A stretch of 64,000 bases of DNA from Ruminiclostridium hungatei (GTDB taxonomy: Bacteria > Bacillota > Clostridia > Acetivibrionales > DSM-1351), in contig NZ_MZGX01000033.1 of the NCBI RefSeq assembly GCF_002051585.1, positions 1-64,000 of the forward strand, written 5' to 3'. The translations under genes and the position numbers were made by a program. Positions 30,478-38,671 of this stretch are shown here, one piece after another (position 1 is the first letter of the stretch; each line of letters starts with the position of its first letter). The notes under the pieces were generated by a model that did not search any database, was not told where the DNA came from, and was given only the letters and a program-made list of their open reading frames with translations.

Positions 30478-31713
30478 TCAATCCATTCCTGTAAATGAAG
30501 GATATGCCGATTCACCATGCTGTGCAATGTCAAGTCCTTCTGATTCTTCTCTCGGAGTAACTCTCACTCCCTTAAGAACTGCTTTAAGAATATACATTAT
30601 AGCCGCTGTGCCCACGGTGGCAAGTACTATAGTTATAGCAATAGCTATCAACTGAGCCACAATTAATTTGGTCTCACCGAATATCAAGCCGTTATTTGCC
30701 ACTGCCTCATTTACCTTGTTGCTTGCAAACAAGCCGGTTGCAATACCTCCCCAGATACCGCCGATACCATGGCATCCGAAAGCATCCAGGGAATCGTCGT
30801 ATCCGAATTTCGGCTTGATAACGCTCATTGCAAAATAACATATGGGACTTACCAGAGCACCAATTATGAATGAAGCCCATACCGGTACAAAGCCTGCTCC
30901 GGGGGTAATGGCTACCAGACCTACAACTGCGCCTGTAGCAGCTCCCAACAATGTAGGCTTGCCTCTGGTGATTTTTTCAACCAGCATCCATGAAAGCAAT
31001 GCCATTGCAGCGGAGGTATTAGTGGTAATAAAAGCGTGTGAAGCCAAAGTTCCGGCAGACAGTGCACTTCCTGCATTAAAGCCGAACCAGCCGAACCAGA
31101 GTATTCCCGCACCCAATACTACCAGCGGAATGTTATGAGGCTGGGTAGAAGTTACTCCATAACCCTTTCTCTTTCCCAGGATTATAGCTGCTACAAGACC
31201 GGAAACACCAGAACTGATATGAACAACATTACCGCCTGCAAAGTCTAAAGCGCCCAGTTCAAGTATGAATCCTCCGGGGCCCCACACCATATGTGCCAAT
31301 GGATAGTATATAATTAGTGACCATAATGCAATAAAGAAGAATAGCGCTGAGAATTTCATTCTCTCAACCAAAGAGCCTGTTAAGATTGCCGCTGTGATAA
31401 CAGCGAACATCAACTGGAATACCGCAAATAGAGTATGAGGTATTGTTCCGACCTCTCCTTCAACACCGTTTAAGAATGCCCATTGAAAACCTCCAAAAAA
31501 GCTTCCTCCCTCGCCGAAGGAAAGAGTATAACCGATAGCCACCCAGAGCACTGAAGAAAGACCCAGTATGAAGAAAGATGCCATCATAGTGCTAAGTACA
31601 TTCTTTCTCTTTACCATACCTCCATAAAACAGTGCAAGACCAGGTGTCATAAAAAATACAAGTGCTGCGGAGATCAGTATAAAGGCTGTATCCCCTGTGT
31701 TAATAGTTCCCAT
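30478..31713 (-). CDS. amtB: Ammonium transporter
   Basis: 411 residues with about 11 membrane helices. It conducts ammonium/ammonia across the membrane. The twin-histidine pore residues lie in GGNVVHISSG and AFGCHGIGGIWGG. The start has ACGGAGGGG. The 300-nt leader holds two intrinsic terminators and ANTAR-type hairpins, so expression is likely controlled by antitermination. First gene of amtB-glnK. Confidence 0.96.
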   Translation of the reverse strand: MGTINTGDTAFILISAALVFFMTPGLALFYGGMVKRKNVLSTMMASFFILGLSSVLWVAIGYTLSFGEGGSFFGGFQWAFLNGVEGEVGTIPHTLFAVFQLMFAVITAAILTGSLVERMKFSALFFFIALWSLIIYYPLAHMVWGPGGFILELGALDFAGGNVVHISSGVSGLVAAIILGKRKGYGVTSTQPHNIPLVVLGAGILWFGWFGFNAGSALSAGTLASHAFITTNTSAAMALLSWMLVEKITRGKPTLLGAATGAVVGLVAITPGAGFVPVWASFIIGALVSPICYFAMSVIKPKFGYDDSLDAFGCHGIGGIWGGIATGLFASNKVNEAVANNGLIFGETKLIVAQLIAIAITIVLATVGTAAIMYILKAVLKGVRVTPREESEGLDIAQHGESAYPSFTGMD

Positions 31714-31805
31714 AATTAACCCCTCCGTGTCATTTTATTTATTACTTGCCGCTTAACCAATTCTGTTTATACCGATTAAGTATTTCCGTCTATACATCCG
31801 CCAAT

Positions 31806-31859
31806 AAAAAAACAGTCTGCTCGGAGAATATAGCAATTCTCCAAACACACCGTTGTGTT
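31806..31859 (-). promoter_or_regulatory. amtB leader: ANTAR-type hairpin overlapping terminator 2
   Basis: The hairpin 31844-31859 reads AACAC/GTGTT with loop AACGGT on the minus strand. The terminator 31806-31852 has a 17-pair arm (CGGTGTGTTTGGAGAAT with its partner, one mismatch), a six-base loop and a T run. Its 5' arm contains the hairpin's loop and 3' strand, so the two exclude each other. A second AACGGC sits a little upstream, in a weaker stem (CTGAGAGGC / GCTTATCGG). Confidence 0.75.
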
Positions 31860-31938
31860 ATTCCGATAAGCCGTTAAGCCTCTCAGCCGTATAGATTTGG
31901 TGGCATTTTCAGACAGACAATTGTTGACCCATAAGAAC

Positions 31939-31993
31939 AAAAAAACTACTTAGCAGATTGCCTAAAGCAATCAACCAAGCAGCCCCATCGCTG
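31939..31993 (-). promoter_or_regulatory. amtB leader: early attenuator (terminator 1)
   Basis: The terminator 31939-31982 has CTGCTTGGTTGATTGC paired with GCAATCTGCTAAGTAG (wobbles, one mismatch), loop of five, then seven T. A hairpin at 31980-31993, CAGC/GCTG with loop GATGGG, overlaps its base. The loop is a variant of AANGGN with G in place of the first A. Confidence 0.65.
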
Positions 31994-32016
31994 TCGTCAA
32001 TATTTTATCTGATAGT

Positions 32017-32045
32017 AGTGTAGCACAGTATATTTTGAGTGTCAA
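32017..32045 (-). promoter_or_regulatory. Predicted sigma-A promoter of amtB-glnK
   Basis: Minus-strand TTGACA and TACACT separated by 17 bp. Transcription would start near 32010, just before the first attenuator. Confidence 0.75.
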
Positions 32046-32359
32046 TACCTTATTTGAATAAAAAAATAAATCTTCCTGCAAACACCAGGTAATAAATGTT
32101 TCTTAAAGCCTCTTCGCAATATGAAACTTTATCAGCAGAATTCCATCATAACTTTGTATTTTAAAAGTATTTTCTTTAAAATACTCATATTATTTGCAAT
32201 TTTTGAAACATAAAATTGCAAATATACTAAAAACAATTATTTTTTTCAACTTAATAATGTCATATGTGATAATTGATATTATTCCAGCTTTTGAAATTGA
32301 CAAGCGGTATTATTTCAAAAACCTTCTCTGAGATATCACCAGCAAGTGTATTGACCGCT

Positions 32360-32403
32360 AAAAAACCACCTGTTAATCCGGAAGGATTAACAGGTGGTTT
32401 TTT
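32360..32403. terminator. Bidirectional terminator downstream of the ANTAR gene
   Basis: Near-perfect stem AACCACCTGTTAATCC and complement with a tight loop; T runs on both strands. It ends the glnA-ANTAR transcript. The rest of 32046-32489 is AT-rich and shows no gene. Confidence 0.9.
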
Positions 32404-32489
32404 CTGCACCCTTATATTTTTATATCAATAATTGAGATAATAAACTTAATAAACATGCCTAGAGGTATATAGCCGAGTACATTATTTTA

Positions 32490-33059
32490 TCAGTAACTCG
32501 ACAATATCTCTTCTGCTACTTTAATCTGGGATACTCTGGTATCCATCGCCCTTTTCTGAATATATCTGTGTGCCTGAGGTTCTGTCATATTCATTTTTTC
32601 AACCAGCAGCCACTTGGCCTTCTCGATAATCTTCCTGTCATTGATGCGCTTTTCCAGGTCATCATTTTGATGCTTCAAGCCTTTCAATGACTTTCTGGAA
32701 TTAACGGCAAATCTTGATGTCTGCAATAAAATAGTTTTATTGATAGGCTTTGGAAGTATCAATGCACCAACTCTCTCGAGTTTAAACTGCATTTCCTCAA
32801 GATGTTCGTGTTTTGACAATACGATTATGCCAGCATCAGTTTTATCAGCTATGTCCAAAACCAGATCAATACCCAGTTCATCCTGTAAAGGAGAGTTTAT
32901 AAGTATCAATTCCGGTTCAAAAATGTCAAGTTTGCGCCTGGCCTCATTTGCAGATAAAGAGTATTCTGCTGCCGAATATCCCTGTTGAAGCATGAGGGTT
33001 CGAAGATCTTTTATCACTTCCGGCCTGCTGCATACAATTAGAATCCCTCCTGCACTCAC
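32490..33059 (-). CDS. ANTAR-domain antitermination regulator with pseudo-receiver
   Basis: About 189 residues. The N-terminal half has a receiver fold, but the phosphoacceptor position reads LILINSPL (Asn, about N57 of the longer form) and the acidic pair is replaced by VCSRPE; only the KP lysine remains. It is therefore unlikely to be controlled by phosphorylation. A coiled-coil linker leads to a C-terminal ANTAR domain (IIEKAKWLLVEKMNMTEPQA), which binds RNA hairpins and prevents termination. A perfect GGAGGTGAT lies nine bases before GTG 33059; a TTG two codons earlier is possible. It follows glnA by 135 bp with no clear terminator between. ANTAR proteins beside glnA in other clostridia have been called NitR. 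Its likely targets are the AANGGN hairpins of this window. Confidence 0.88.
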   Translation of the reverse strand: MSAGGILIVCSRPEVIKDLRTLMLQQGYSAAEYSLSANEARRKLDIFEPELILINSPLQDELGIDLVLDIADKTDAGIIVLSKHEHLEEMQFKLERVGALILPKPINKTILLQTSRFAVNSRKSLKGLKHQNDDLEKRINDRKIIEKAKWLLVEKMNMTEPQAHRYIQKRAMDTRVSQIKVAEEILSSY

Positions 33060-33194
33060 TGGCAATCACCTCCATCTAAGCGGGAATAGCCTGAAAAAAT
33101 ACACTTTTATCCTTCTGAATAATCATATATTTCTCATGCATCAAAAAGCCACGCACCTTCTTTACTTGCGCCGCTGTACAGTAGTGGAACATTA

Positions 33195-34520
33195 TTAATA
33201 TGTGGATAGATAGCGGTCAATCTCCCAGGAGTGAACAATGTTATTGTATGCCGCCCATTCTGCTTCCTTGGCAGCTATATATTTTAAGAAAATATGCTCA
33301 CCTAAAACTTCCCTGATATAGGTATCCTTTTTCATCTCTTCCAGAGCAAGGATAAGATTCGAAGGAAGTCTCTGAATGCCCAGTTCCTTTTCCTGCTCGG
33401 ATGTAAGGTTATAAGTGTTGATATCCACAGGGGCAGGTATCGTCAACTTATTCTGCATACCGTCCAAACCTGCCTCCAGTAATAATGCCAGAGTAAGATA
33501 GGGGTTGCAGGACGGGTCGGGACTTCTGAGTTCAATTCTTGTGGCTTCTCCCTTGGGGGCCGGAATCCTGAGCAGCAAGCTTCTGTTCATATGAGACCAT
33601 GCAATATGAACAGGTGCCTCAAAGCCCGGAACAAACCTCTTGTATGAGTTGACCAGCGGATTTGCAACGGCGGTAATACCTTTCGCATGCTGCAAAATAC
33701 CCGCTGTAAACATCTTTGCCACGTCCGATATATCCATGCTGTTTTCACCGGCATTAAACAGGTTTTTGCCATCCTGTGAAAGCGACATATTGATGTGCAT
33801 GCCTGAGCCATAGGAGTCATATATGGGTTTGGGCATGAACGTAGCATGGAGGCCGTTTCTCTGTGCAACAATTTTTACTACCATTCTGAAAGTCATTATT
33901 CTGTCTGCGGCGGTCATGACATCACTGTACTTGAAATCAATCTCATGCTGCCCGGCAGCATTTTCATGATGAGAAGCCTCTATTTCAAAACCCATGTCCT
34001 CCAAGACCATGCAGATTTCTCTTCTGCAGTTTTCGCCCAGGTCTGAAGGAGCCAGATCACAGTAGCCTGCAGCATCATGAGTCTTATTTGTAGGCCTTCC
34101 TTCTGCATCGGTGTGGAATAAAAAGAACTCGCATTCAGGTCCGATGTTGAAAGTGTAGCCCAGCTTTTTGGCCTTTGCCTCGGATCTCTTCAATATATAC
34201 CTGGGATCTCCCAGGAATTGGGATCCATCGTAATTCTTGATATCGCATATAAATCTGGCTACCTTCCCATGCTGCGGTCTCCATGGAATAAGCTGAAATG
34301 TATCCGGATCAGGAAATAGCAGCATATCAGATTGTTCTACTTCAGAAAAACCTGCAATAGCAGAGGCATCAAACATTACCCCTTCTTCCAGCGCCCTCTC
34401 AAGCTGCTGGTCGGTTATTGCTATATTTTTCATGTTACCAAAAATGTCTGCAAACTGAAGTCTTATAAACTTAACATCGTTCTGTTCAACAAATTTAAGT
34501 AAATCATTTTTGGAAGCCAT
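33195..34520 (-). CDS. glnA: Glutamine synthetase, type I
   Basis: 441 residues, the length of GSI-alpha enzymes. It makes glutamine from glutamate, ammonium and ATP and forms dodecamers. Motifs include FMPKPIYDSYGSGMHINMSL and NPYLTLALLLEAG. The adenylylation segment of GSI-beta is absent, as expected for Firmicutes. The leader (34521-34805) holds an attenuator with an ANTAR-type hairpin. An ANTAR gene follows on the same strand. A second, unrelated synthetase (GlnN) lies 4 kb away. Confidence 0.96.
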   Translation of the reverse strand: MASKNDLLKFVEQNDVKFIRLQFADIFGNMKNIAITDQQLERALEEGVMFDASAIAGFSEVEQSDMLLFPDPDTFQLIPWRPQHGKVARFICDIKNYDGSQFLGDPRYILKRSEAKAKKLGYTFNIGPECEFFLFHTDAEGRPTNKTHDAAGYCDLAPSDLGENCRREICMVLEDMGFEIEASHHENAAGQHEIDFKYSDVMTAADRIMTFRMVVKIVAQRNGLHATFMPKPIYDSYGSGMHINMSLSQDGKNLFNAGENSMDISDVAKMFTAGILQHAKGITAVANPLVNSYKRFVPGFEAPVHIAWSHMNRSLLLRIPAPKGEATRIELRSPDPSCNPYLTLALLLEAGLDGMQNKLTIPAPVDINTYNLTSEQEKELGIQRLPSNLILALEEMKKDTYIREVLGEHIFLKYIAAKEAEWAAYNNIVHSWEIDRYLSTY

Positions 34521-34724
34521 TTTCCCACCTCTTTCCTTTAAATTTATTTAATAATATTTTACACAATTATATTTTTTGTGTATATAAAGCCGGAATAAAT
34601 AAGGCAATATTATTTTAGTATTAGCTTTCTATATAATAATATAAGATAATAAGATAAAGAATATATCTTTAATACCATACCTCAAATCTGCCCGCAGGTT
34701 AAATAAATATACAAAAATTCAAAT

Positions 34725-34802
34725 AAAAAAGCGCACTCATACATTCCTGGAAGGATTATGAGAAACGCCCTTGTTTCTACCAATTCTTGTTATTTATTTA
34801 AC
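34725..34802 (-). promoter_or_regulatory. glnA leader: ANTAR-type hairpin and terminator
   Basis: Minus-strand hairpin 34762-34777: GAAAC/GTTTC with loop AAGGGC. The terminator 34725-34770 (GCG..CTCATA with TATGAG..CGC and an inner TCCT/AGGA, then six T) uses the same GTTTC strand, so they exclude each other. A small upstream stem, GTTA/TAAC with loop AATAAA (34789-34802), is a possible first hairpin. Confidence 0.78.
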
Positions 34803-34811
34803 CACAGAATT

Positions 34812-34840
34812 ATTTTACTAATAAATCATAGCTCAGTCAA
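34812..34840 (-). promoter_or_regulatory. Predicted sigma-A promoter of glnA
   Basis: Minus-strand TTGACT and TAAAAT separated by 17 bp, about 290 bp upstream of the start codon. Confidence 0.75.
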
Positions 34841-34992
34841 GTATTTTTTTGCAATTTTCTAAATCAAATCCTGCAAAAAACCAAATAATTATTTTTATTG
34901 TCAAAACCGGTTTTCGCAGAATTATCTTTCGTACCTACATATATGCCTATTTTTAGCCGTTTTGTAATAATCAAATTCTTTGTTAAAAAGTA

Positions 34993-35021
34993 TTGATTTT
35001 TTGCAAGGCATATATTATAAT
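34993..35021 (+). promoter_or_regulatory. Predicted sigma-A promoter of gatCAB
   Basis: TTGATT and TATAAT separated by 17 bp; start of transcription near 35028, about 170 nt before gatC. Confidence 0.7.
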
Positions 35022-35044
35022 GATTGTAATTTAAGAATTGTTTT

Positions 35045-35099
35045 GCAGCAATGGCGCTGTGTCAACCAAAATATTTTTTTGGCTGGTACAGCTTTTTTT
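35045..35099 (+). promoter_or_regulatory. gatCAB leader: ANTAR-type hairpin and terminator
   Basis: Hairpin 35045-35060: GCAGC/GCTGT with loop AATGGC. The terminator 35056-35099 pairs GCTGTGTCAACCAAAA with TTTTGGCTGGTACAGC (one mismatch), followed by seven T. The strand GCTGT is shared, so the structures exclude each other. Confidence 0.78.
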
Positions 35100-35137
35100 A
35101 AATTTTTGGTATAATACTAATTAATGTGCAGATTGAA

Positions 35138-35155
35138 AAGGTAAAATTTTACCTT
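35138..35155. promoter_or_regulatory. 18-bp perfect palindrome upstream of gatC
   Basis: AAGGTAAAA followed by its exact reverse complement, between the attenuator and the gatC start. It may be an operator, or a leader hairpin core. A TATAAT at 35109-35114 just before it could belong to a second promoter, but no -35 is clear. Confidence 0.45.
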
Positions 35156-35198
35156 ACATATATACATGTGCAAAATTTATTTTTTGTTTGGAGGATAT

Positions 35199-35486
35199 AT
35201 GGCTGAAGCAAATGACTACATTAAATATATAGCCGGCCTGGCAAAACTCTCGCTGGAGGATAGTGAAATGCAGTCCCTGGCCGCAGATATGACAGGTATT
35301 ATCGGCCTCATGGATACTTTAAGGGATCTTGATACCGACAGTATCAGCGCAACGGAACACATTTCAAAAATCACCAACAACATGCGGGAAGATAATCCCG
35401 GTACTCCGTTTGAAACCGAAAAGATTATTTCCAATTCAAAGCATGGTATGGAAAACTGCTTTTCCATACCGAAGATGATTGATTAG
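35199..35486 (+). CDS. gatC: Asp/Glu-tRNA amidotransferase subunit C
   Basis: 95 residues from ATG 35199 (GGAGGATAT upstream). GatC wraps around GatA and stabilises the GatA-GatB interface of the enzyme that converts Glu-tRNA(Gln) or Asp-tRNA(Asn). The N-terminal YIAGLAKLSL helix and the C-terminal NMREDNPG segment are typical. First gene of gatC-gatA-gatB. A long hairpin separates it from gatA. Confidence 0.9.
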   Translation: MAEANDYIKYIAGLAKLSLEDSEMQSLAADMTGIIGLMDTLRDLDTDSISATEHISKITNNMREDNPGTPFETEKIISNSKHGMENCFSIPKMID

Positions 35487-35525
35487 GAGCGCGGTTTGAA
35501 ACTGCATGCGCAAAGTGCCCTTCAC

Positions 35526-35588
35526 GCCTTATCCGGCTCACAGTAGGTGCGTGGATTAATTTATATATATTTTGTGAGCCGGAAAGGC
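35526..35588 (+). promoter_or_regulatory. Intercistronic hairpin covering the gatA ribosome-binding site
   Basis: GCCTT plus TCCGGCTCACA (35526-35542, one bulged A) pairs with TGTGAGCCGGA plus AAGGC (35573-35588): 16 bp around a 30-base AT-rich loop. The gatA SD-like GGAAAGG (35581-35587) is inside the 3' arm. It could limit gatA translation or protect the RNA end; no T run follows. Confidence 0.6.
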
Positions 35589-35599
35589 TATGGACTTAG

Positions 35600-37060
35600 A
35601 TGGACACCACTAAACTAACCATAAAGGAAGCCCGGTCTCTTCTGGATTCCAGGAAAATAAGCGTAACCGAACTTACCAGAACATATTTAGATAGAATAAA
35701 AACATATGATGACAAAATTGATTCCTACCTGTCAGTGTGCGGGGAAAGTGCCCTGGAACAGGCTTCAGAGGCTCAGAAGCTCATTGATTCCGGAAAGGGA
35801 GAGATGCTTTGCGGCATTCCCTTAAGTATTAAGGACAATATTTGTATTGAAGGAACTCCAACTACCTGCGCCTCAAAAATGCTTGAGAATTTTGTCCCTC
35901 CATATACAGCCACTGCTGTAAACAAGCTGAGAGCACAAAATTCCGTTATTCTGGGGAAAGTAAATCTGGATGAATTTGCCATGGGCGGATCTACTGAAAA
36001 TTCCGCCTTTAAAAAGACAAAGAATCCCTTCGATACCACAAGAGTACCCGGGGGGTCTTCCGGAGGGTCGGCTGCTTCTGTATCAGCCTCGCTGGCATTG
36101 GGCTCACTTGGTTCAGATACCGGTGGTTCGGTTCGTCAACCGGCTGCTTTTTGCGGTGTCGTGGGTTTGAAACCCACTTATGGCCTGGTATCAAGATACG
36201 GTTTGGTTGCTTTTGCTTCCTCTCTTGACCAGATTGGTCCTATTGGCAAGACTGTGGAAGATTGTGCTATAATATTGGATGGAATCTGTGGACAGGACCC
36301 TAAGGATGGAACATCCCTGAGCTATGAAGCGGGTGCTTCCTATGCCTCAGCAGTTTCAGGCGGGATTAAAGACTATAAAATAGGCTTGCCTAAAGAATAC
36401 CTGACAGAAGGTCTGAACAGTGAAGTCAGAAATGCCCTTTATAAATCAATTGAAACCCTGGAAAGGCTTGGCGCCAAGGTTGAAGAATTTTCAATGCCCA
36501 GTCTGAAGCATGCAGTTCCGGCCTATTATCTGATGTCTTCAGCAGAAGCCAGCTCAAACCTTTCCAGATATGACGGTGTAAAGTATGGCTACAGGGCGGA
36601 AAACTGCAGATCCTTCAATGAGCTCATTGGCAGGTCCAGAGCCGAAGGTTTCGGCCGTGAGGTTAAGCGAAGAATACTGCTTGGTACCTATGCGCTGGCT
36701 TCCGGCTACTATGACGCCTATTACAAAAAGGCGCTTAAGCTCAGAACTTTGATAAGCCAGGGCTTTGATGAAGCCTTTTCCAAATATGATGTTGTGCTGC
36801 ATCCTACAACTCCTGAAACAGCATTCAAGCTGGGTCAAAACACAGATGATCCGTTAAGCATGTATCTTGCCGATATATATACTGTTTCAGCAAACATCGC
36901 AGGACTCCCGTCCATATCTCTTCCCTGCGGTTATGATGCAAACGGACTTCCAATCGGATTGTCCTTCACAGGTAAGCCGCTTGGAGAACGGGAAATACTC
37001 AGAGCTGCTGCAACTTTTGAGGCGGATTTTGCCCCTGAGTTCAGAGTTCCTGTATTATAG
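35600..37060 (+). CDS. gatA: Asp/Glu-tRNA amidotransferase subunit A (glutaminase/amidase)
   Basis: 486 residues of the amidase-signature family. It releases ammonia from glutamine and passes it to GatB. The catalytic Ser-cisSer-Lys set is complete: Lys78 (PLSIKDN), Ser153 (GGSSGGSAAS) and Ser177 (GSDTGGSVRQ). The start at 35600 follows GGAAAGG by 12 bases, a long spacing within a hairpin. Since it consumes glutamine, control of this operon together with glutamine synthesis is sensible. Confidence 0.96.
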   Translation: MDTTKLTIKEARSLLDSRKISVTELTRTYLDRIKTYDDKIDSYLSVCGESALEQASEAQKLIDSGKGEMLCGIPLSIKDNICIEGTPTTCASKMLENFVPPYTATAVNKLRAQNSVILGKVNLDEFAMGGSTENSAFKKTKNPFDTTRVPGGSSGGSAASVSASLALGSLGSDTGGSVRQPAAFCGVVGLKPTYGLVSRYGLVAFASSLDQIGPIGKTVEDCAIILDGICGQDPKDGTSLSYEAGASYASAVSGGIKDYKIGLPKEYLTEGLNSEVRNALYKSIETLERLGAKVEEFSMPSLKHAVPAYYLMSSAEASSNLSRYDGVKYGYRAENCRSFNELIGRSRAEGFGREVKRRILLGTYALASGYYDAYYKKALKLRTLISQGFDEAFSKYDVVLHPTTPETAFKLGQNTDDPLSMYLADIYTVSANIAGLPSISLPCGYDANGLPIGLSFTGKPLGEREILRAAATFEADFAPEFRVPVL

Positions 37061-37072
37061 GAGGTTAGTGCA

Positions 37073-38518
37073 ATGAAATACATTCCAACTATTGGATTAG
37101 AAATACATGCTGAGTTATCCACAAAGTCAAAGATATTTTGTGATTGTCCCGTAGGCTTCGGCGGGGAACCTAATACCAGGTGCTGTCCAGTTTGTACCGG
37201 AATGCCGGGTACTTTGCCGGTATTAAACAAAACTGCCGTGGAGTATACGGTAAAGGCCGGTCTGGCATTGAACTGCCAGATAAATGAATTTTCAAAGCTG
37301 GACAGAAAGAATTATTTTTATCCTGATCTGCCCAAGGCTTATCAGATTTCACAGTTTGATCTGCCTGTTTGCAAGGACGGCGGGCTCACCATCAATACAC
37401 CTGAGGGTGAAAAATTCATCAGGATTGAAAGAATCCACCTGGAGGAAGATGCAGGCAAACTGCTTCACGACAGTTACGACAACTACAGCCTGGCAGACTA
37501 CAACCGCTGTGGAGTACCGCTTATAGAAATAGTTACCAAACCCGACCTGTCTTCCTCAGATGAAGCACGGGAATTTGTTGAAAAGGTCCGGCTTATGCTG
37601 CTCTATTCAGGAATATCCGATTGCCGGATGGAGGAGGGTTCGCTCAGAGCCGATGTGAATGTATCCATCCGGCCTGTGGGTACCGATAAGCTTGGAACCA
37701 GAACTGAAATGAAAAACATTAATTCCATCAGAGGCATCGCAAGATGTATCGATGCTGAAATAGAAAGACAATCCGAGCTTTTGGATGAAGGTGAAGCAAT
37801 AACACAGGAAACCAGGCGCTGGGATGACAACAAGGGTGAAAGCAAGTCCATGAGGAGCAAGGAAGATGCTCACGACTACAGATATTTCCCTGAACCGGAT
37901 GTAGTCCCCATATCCTTTACAAAGCAGCAAATCGAGGCTTTGCGCCATTCATTGCCGGAGCTTCCCAACAAGAGGTTTGCAAAATATACTGCTGATTTTG
38001 GCTTAAGTGAGACCGATGCAAATTTGCTTTTGACTTCTGTCAGTCTTTCGGATTTCTTTGAAAGTACTGCAAAGGAATGCGGAAATCCTAAAGCTGCCTC
38101 AAACTTCATTATCGTTGAAGTACTCAGAAGGCTGAATGATTCAGGACTTGCCGCAGAAGCCATTCCTTTCGGAGGAAATGTTCTGGGAAGACTTTTAAAG
38201 ATGGTGGACGGTGAAGAAATCACTGCGGCAAATGCAAAAAAAGTACTTGCAGATATGTTTGACACCGGCATGGAACCGGAGGCCATTGTAGCCGGAAAGG
38301 GGTATAAGGTCATTAATGATACCGGTGAAGTTGAAAACACTGTCAGAGAAATACTTGCCGCAAATGAAAAAGCTGTTGCAGAATACCTGGAAGGTAAGGA
38401 AAAGACTTTCGGCTTCCTTATGGGTCAATGTTCCAGGGCCCTGGCAGGCAGAGGCAATCCCAAGGTGGTTCAGGACATCTTAAGAAGTGAACTGAACAGG
38501 CTCAAGGGCTCCTGCTGA
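37073..38518 (+). CDS. gatB: Asp/Glu-tRNA amidotransferase subunit B
   Basis: 481 residues. It phosphorylates the tRNA-bound Glu or Asp and amidates it with ammonia from GatA. The N-terminal IGLEIHAELSTKSKIFC and the CCPVCTGMPG zinc-binding cysteines are present; a C-terminal helical plus YqeY-like tail (about 330-481) binds tRNA. AGGAGG precedes ATG. It ends 43 bp before the glnN leader hairpin, with no terminator of its own. Confidence 0.96.
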   Translation: MKYIPTIGLEIHAELSTKSKIFCDCPVGFGGEPNTRCCPVCTGMPGTLPVLNKTAVEYTVKAGLALNCQINEFSKLDRKNYFYPDLPKAYQISQFDLPVCKDGGLTINTPEGEKFIRIERIHLEEDAGKLLHDSYDNYSLADYNRCGVPLIEIVTKPDLSSSDEAREFVEKVRLMLLYSGISDCRMEEGSLRADVNVSIRPVGTDKLGTRTEMKNINSIRGIARCIDAEIERQSELLDEGEAITQETRRWDDNKGESKSMRSKEDAHDYRYFPEPDVVPISFTKQQIEALRHSLPELPNKRFAKYTADFGLSETDANLLLTSVSLSDFFESTAKECGNPKAASNFIIVEVLRRLNDSGLAAEAIPFGGNVLGRLLKMVDGEEITAANAKKVLADMFDTGMEPEAIVAGKGYKVINDTGEVENTVREILAANEKAVAEYLEGKEKTFGFLMGQCSRALAGRGNPKVVQDILRSELNRLKGSC

Positions 38519-38560
38519 GAAGTCCGGCCGGGGGGGACCTGTTAAAAATTAAATTTATCA

Positions 38561-38617
38561 GTGAAACAAAGGCGTTTCACTCCTCTTTTTAACAAAGGGA
38601 GTGGAATGCCTTTTTTT
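38561..38617 (+). promoter_or_regulatory. glnN leader: ANTAR-type hairpin and terminator
   Basis: Hairpin 38561-38580: GTGAAAC/GTTTCAC with loop AAAGGC. The terminator 38571-38617 pairs GGCGTTTCACTCC with GGAGTGGAATGCC, then seven T. The hairpin's loop and 3' strand form the terminator's 5' arm, so they exclude each other. It sits between gatB and glnN and could gate read-through from the gat operon. Confidence 0.82.
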
Positions 38618-38671
38618 ATAAATTCAAAACAAAATAAATGTATATTAAAATTATTAAGGGGGTTACTTAGT

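Noticed and set aside
32740-33198. Plus-strand frames opposite the ANTAR gene
   Set aside because: Shadows of the real gene, without ribosome-binding sites.
38561-38671. N-terminal extension of GlnN from GTG 38561
   Set aside because: These codons lie in the attenuator hairpin and terminator; the start at 38672 has a good ribosome-binding site and fits the family.
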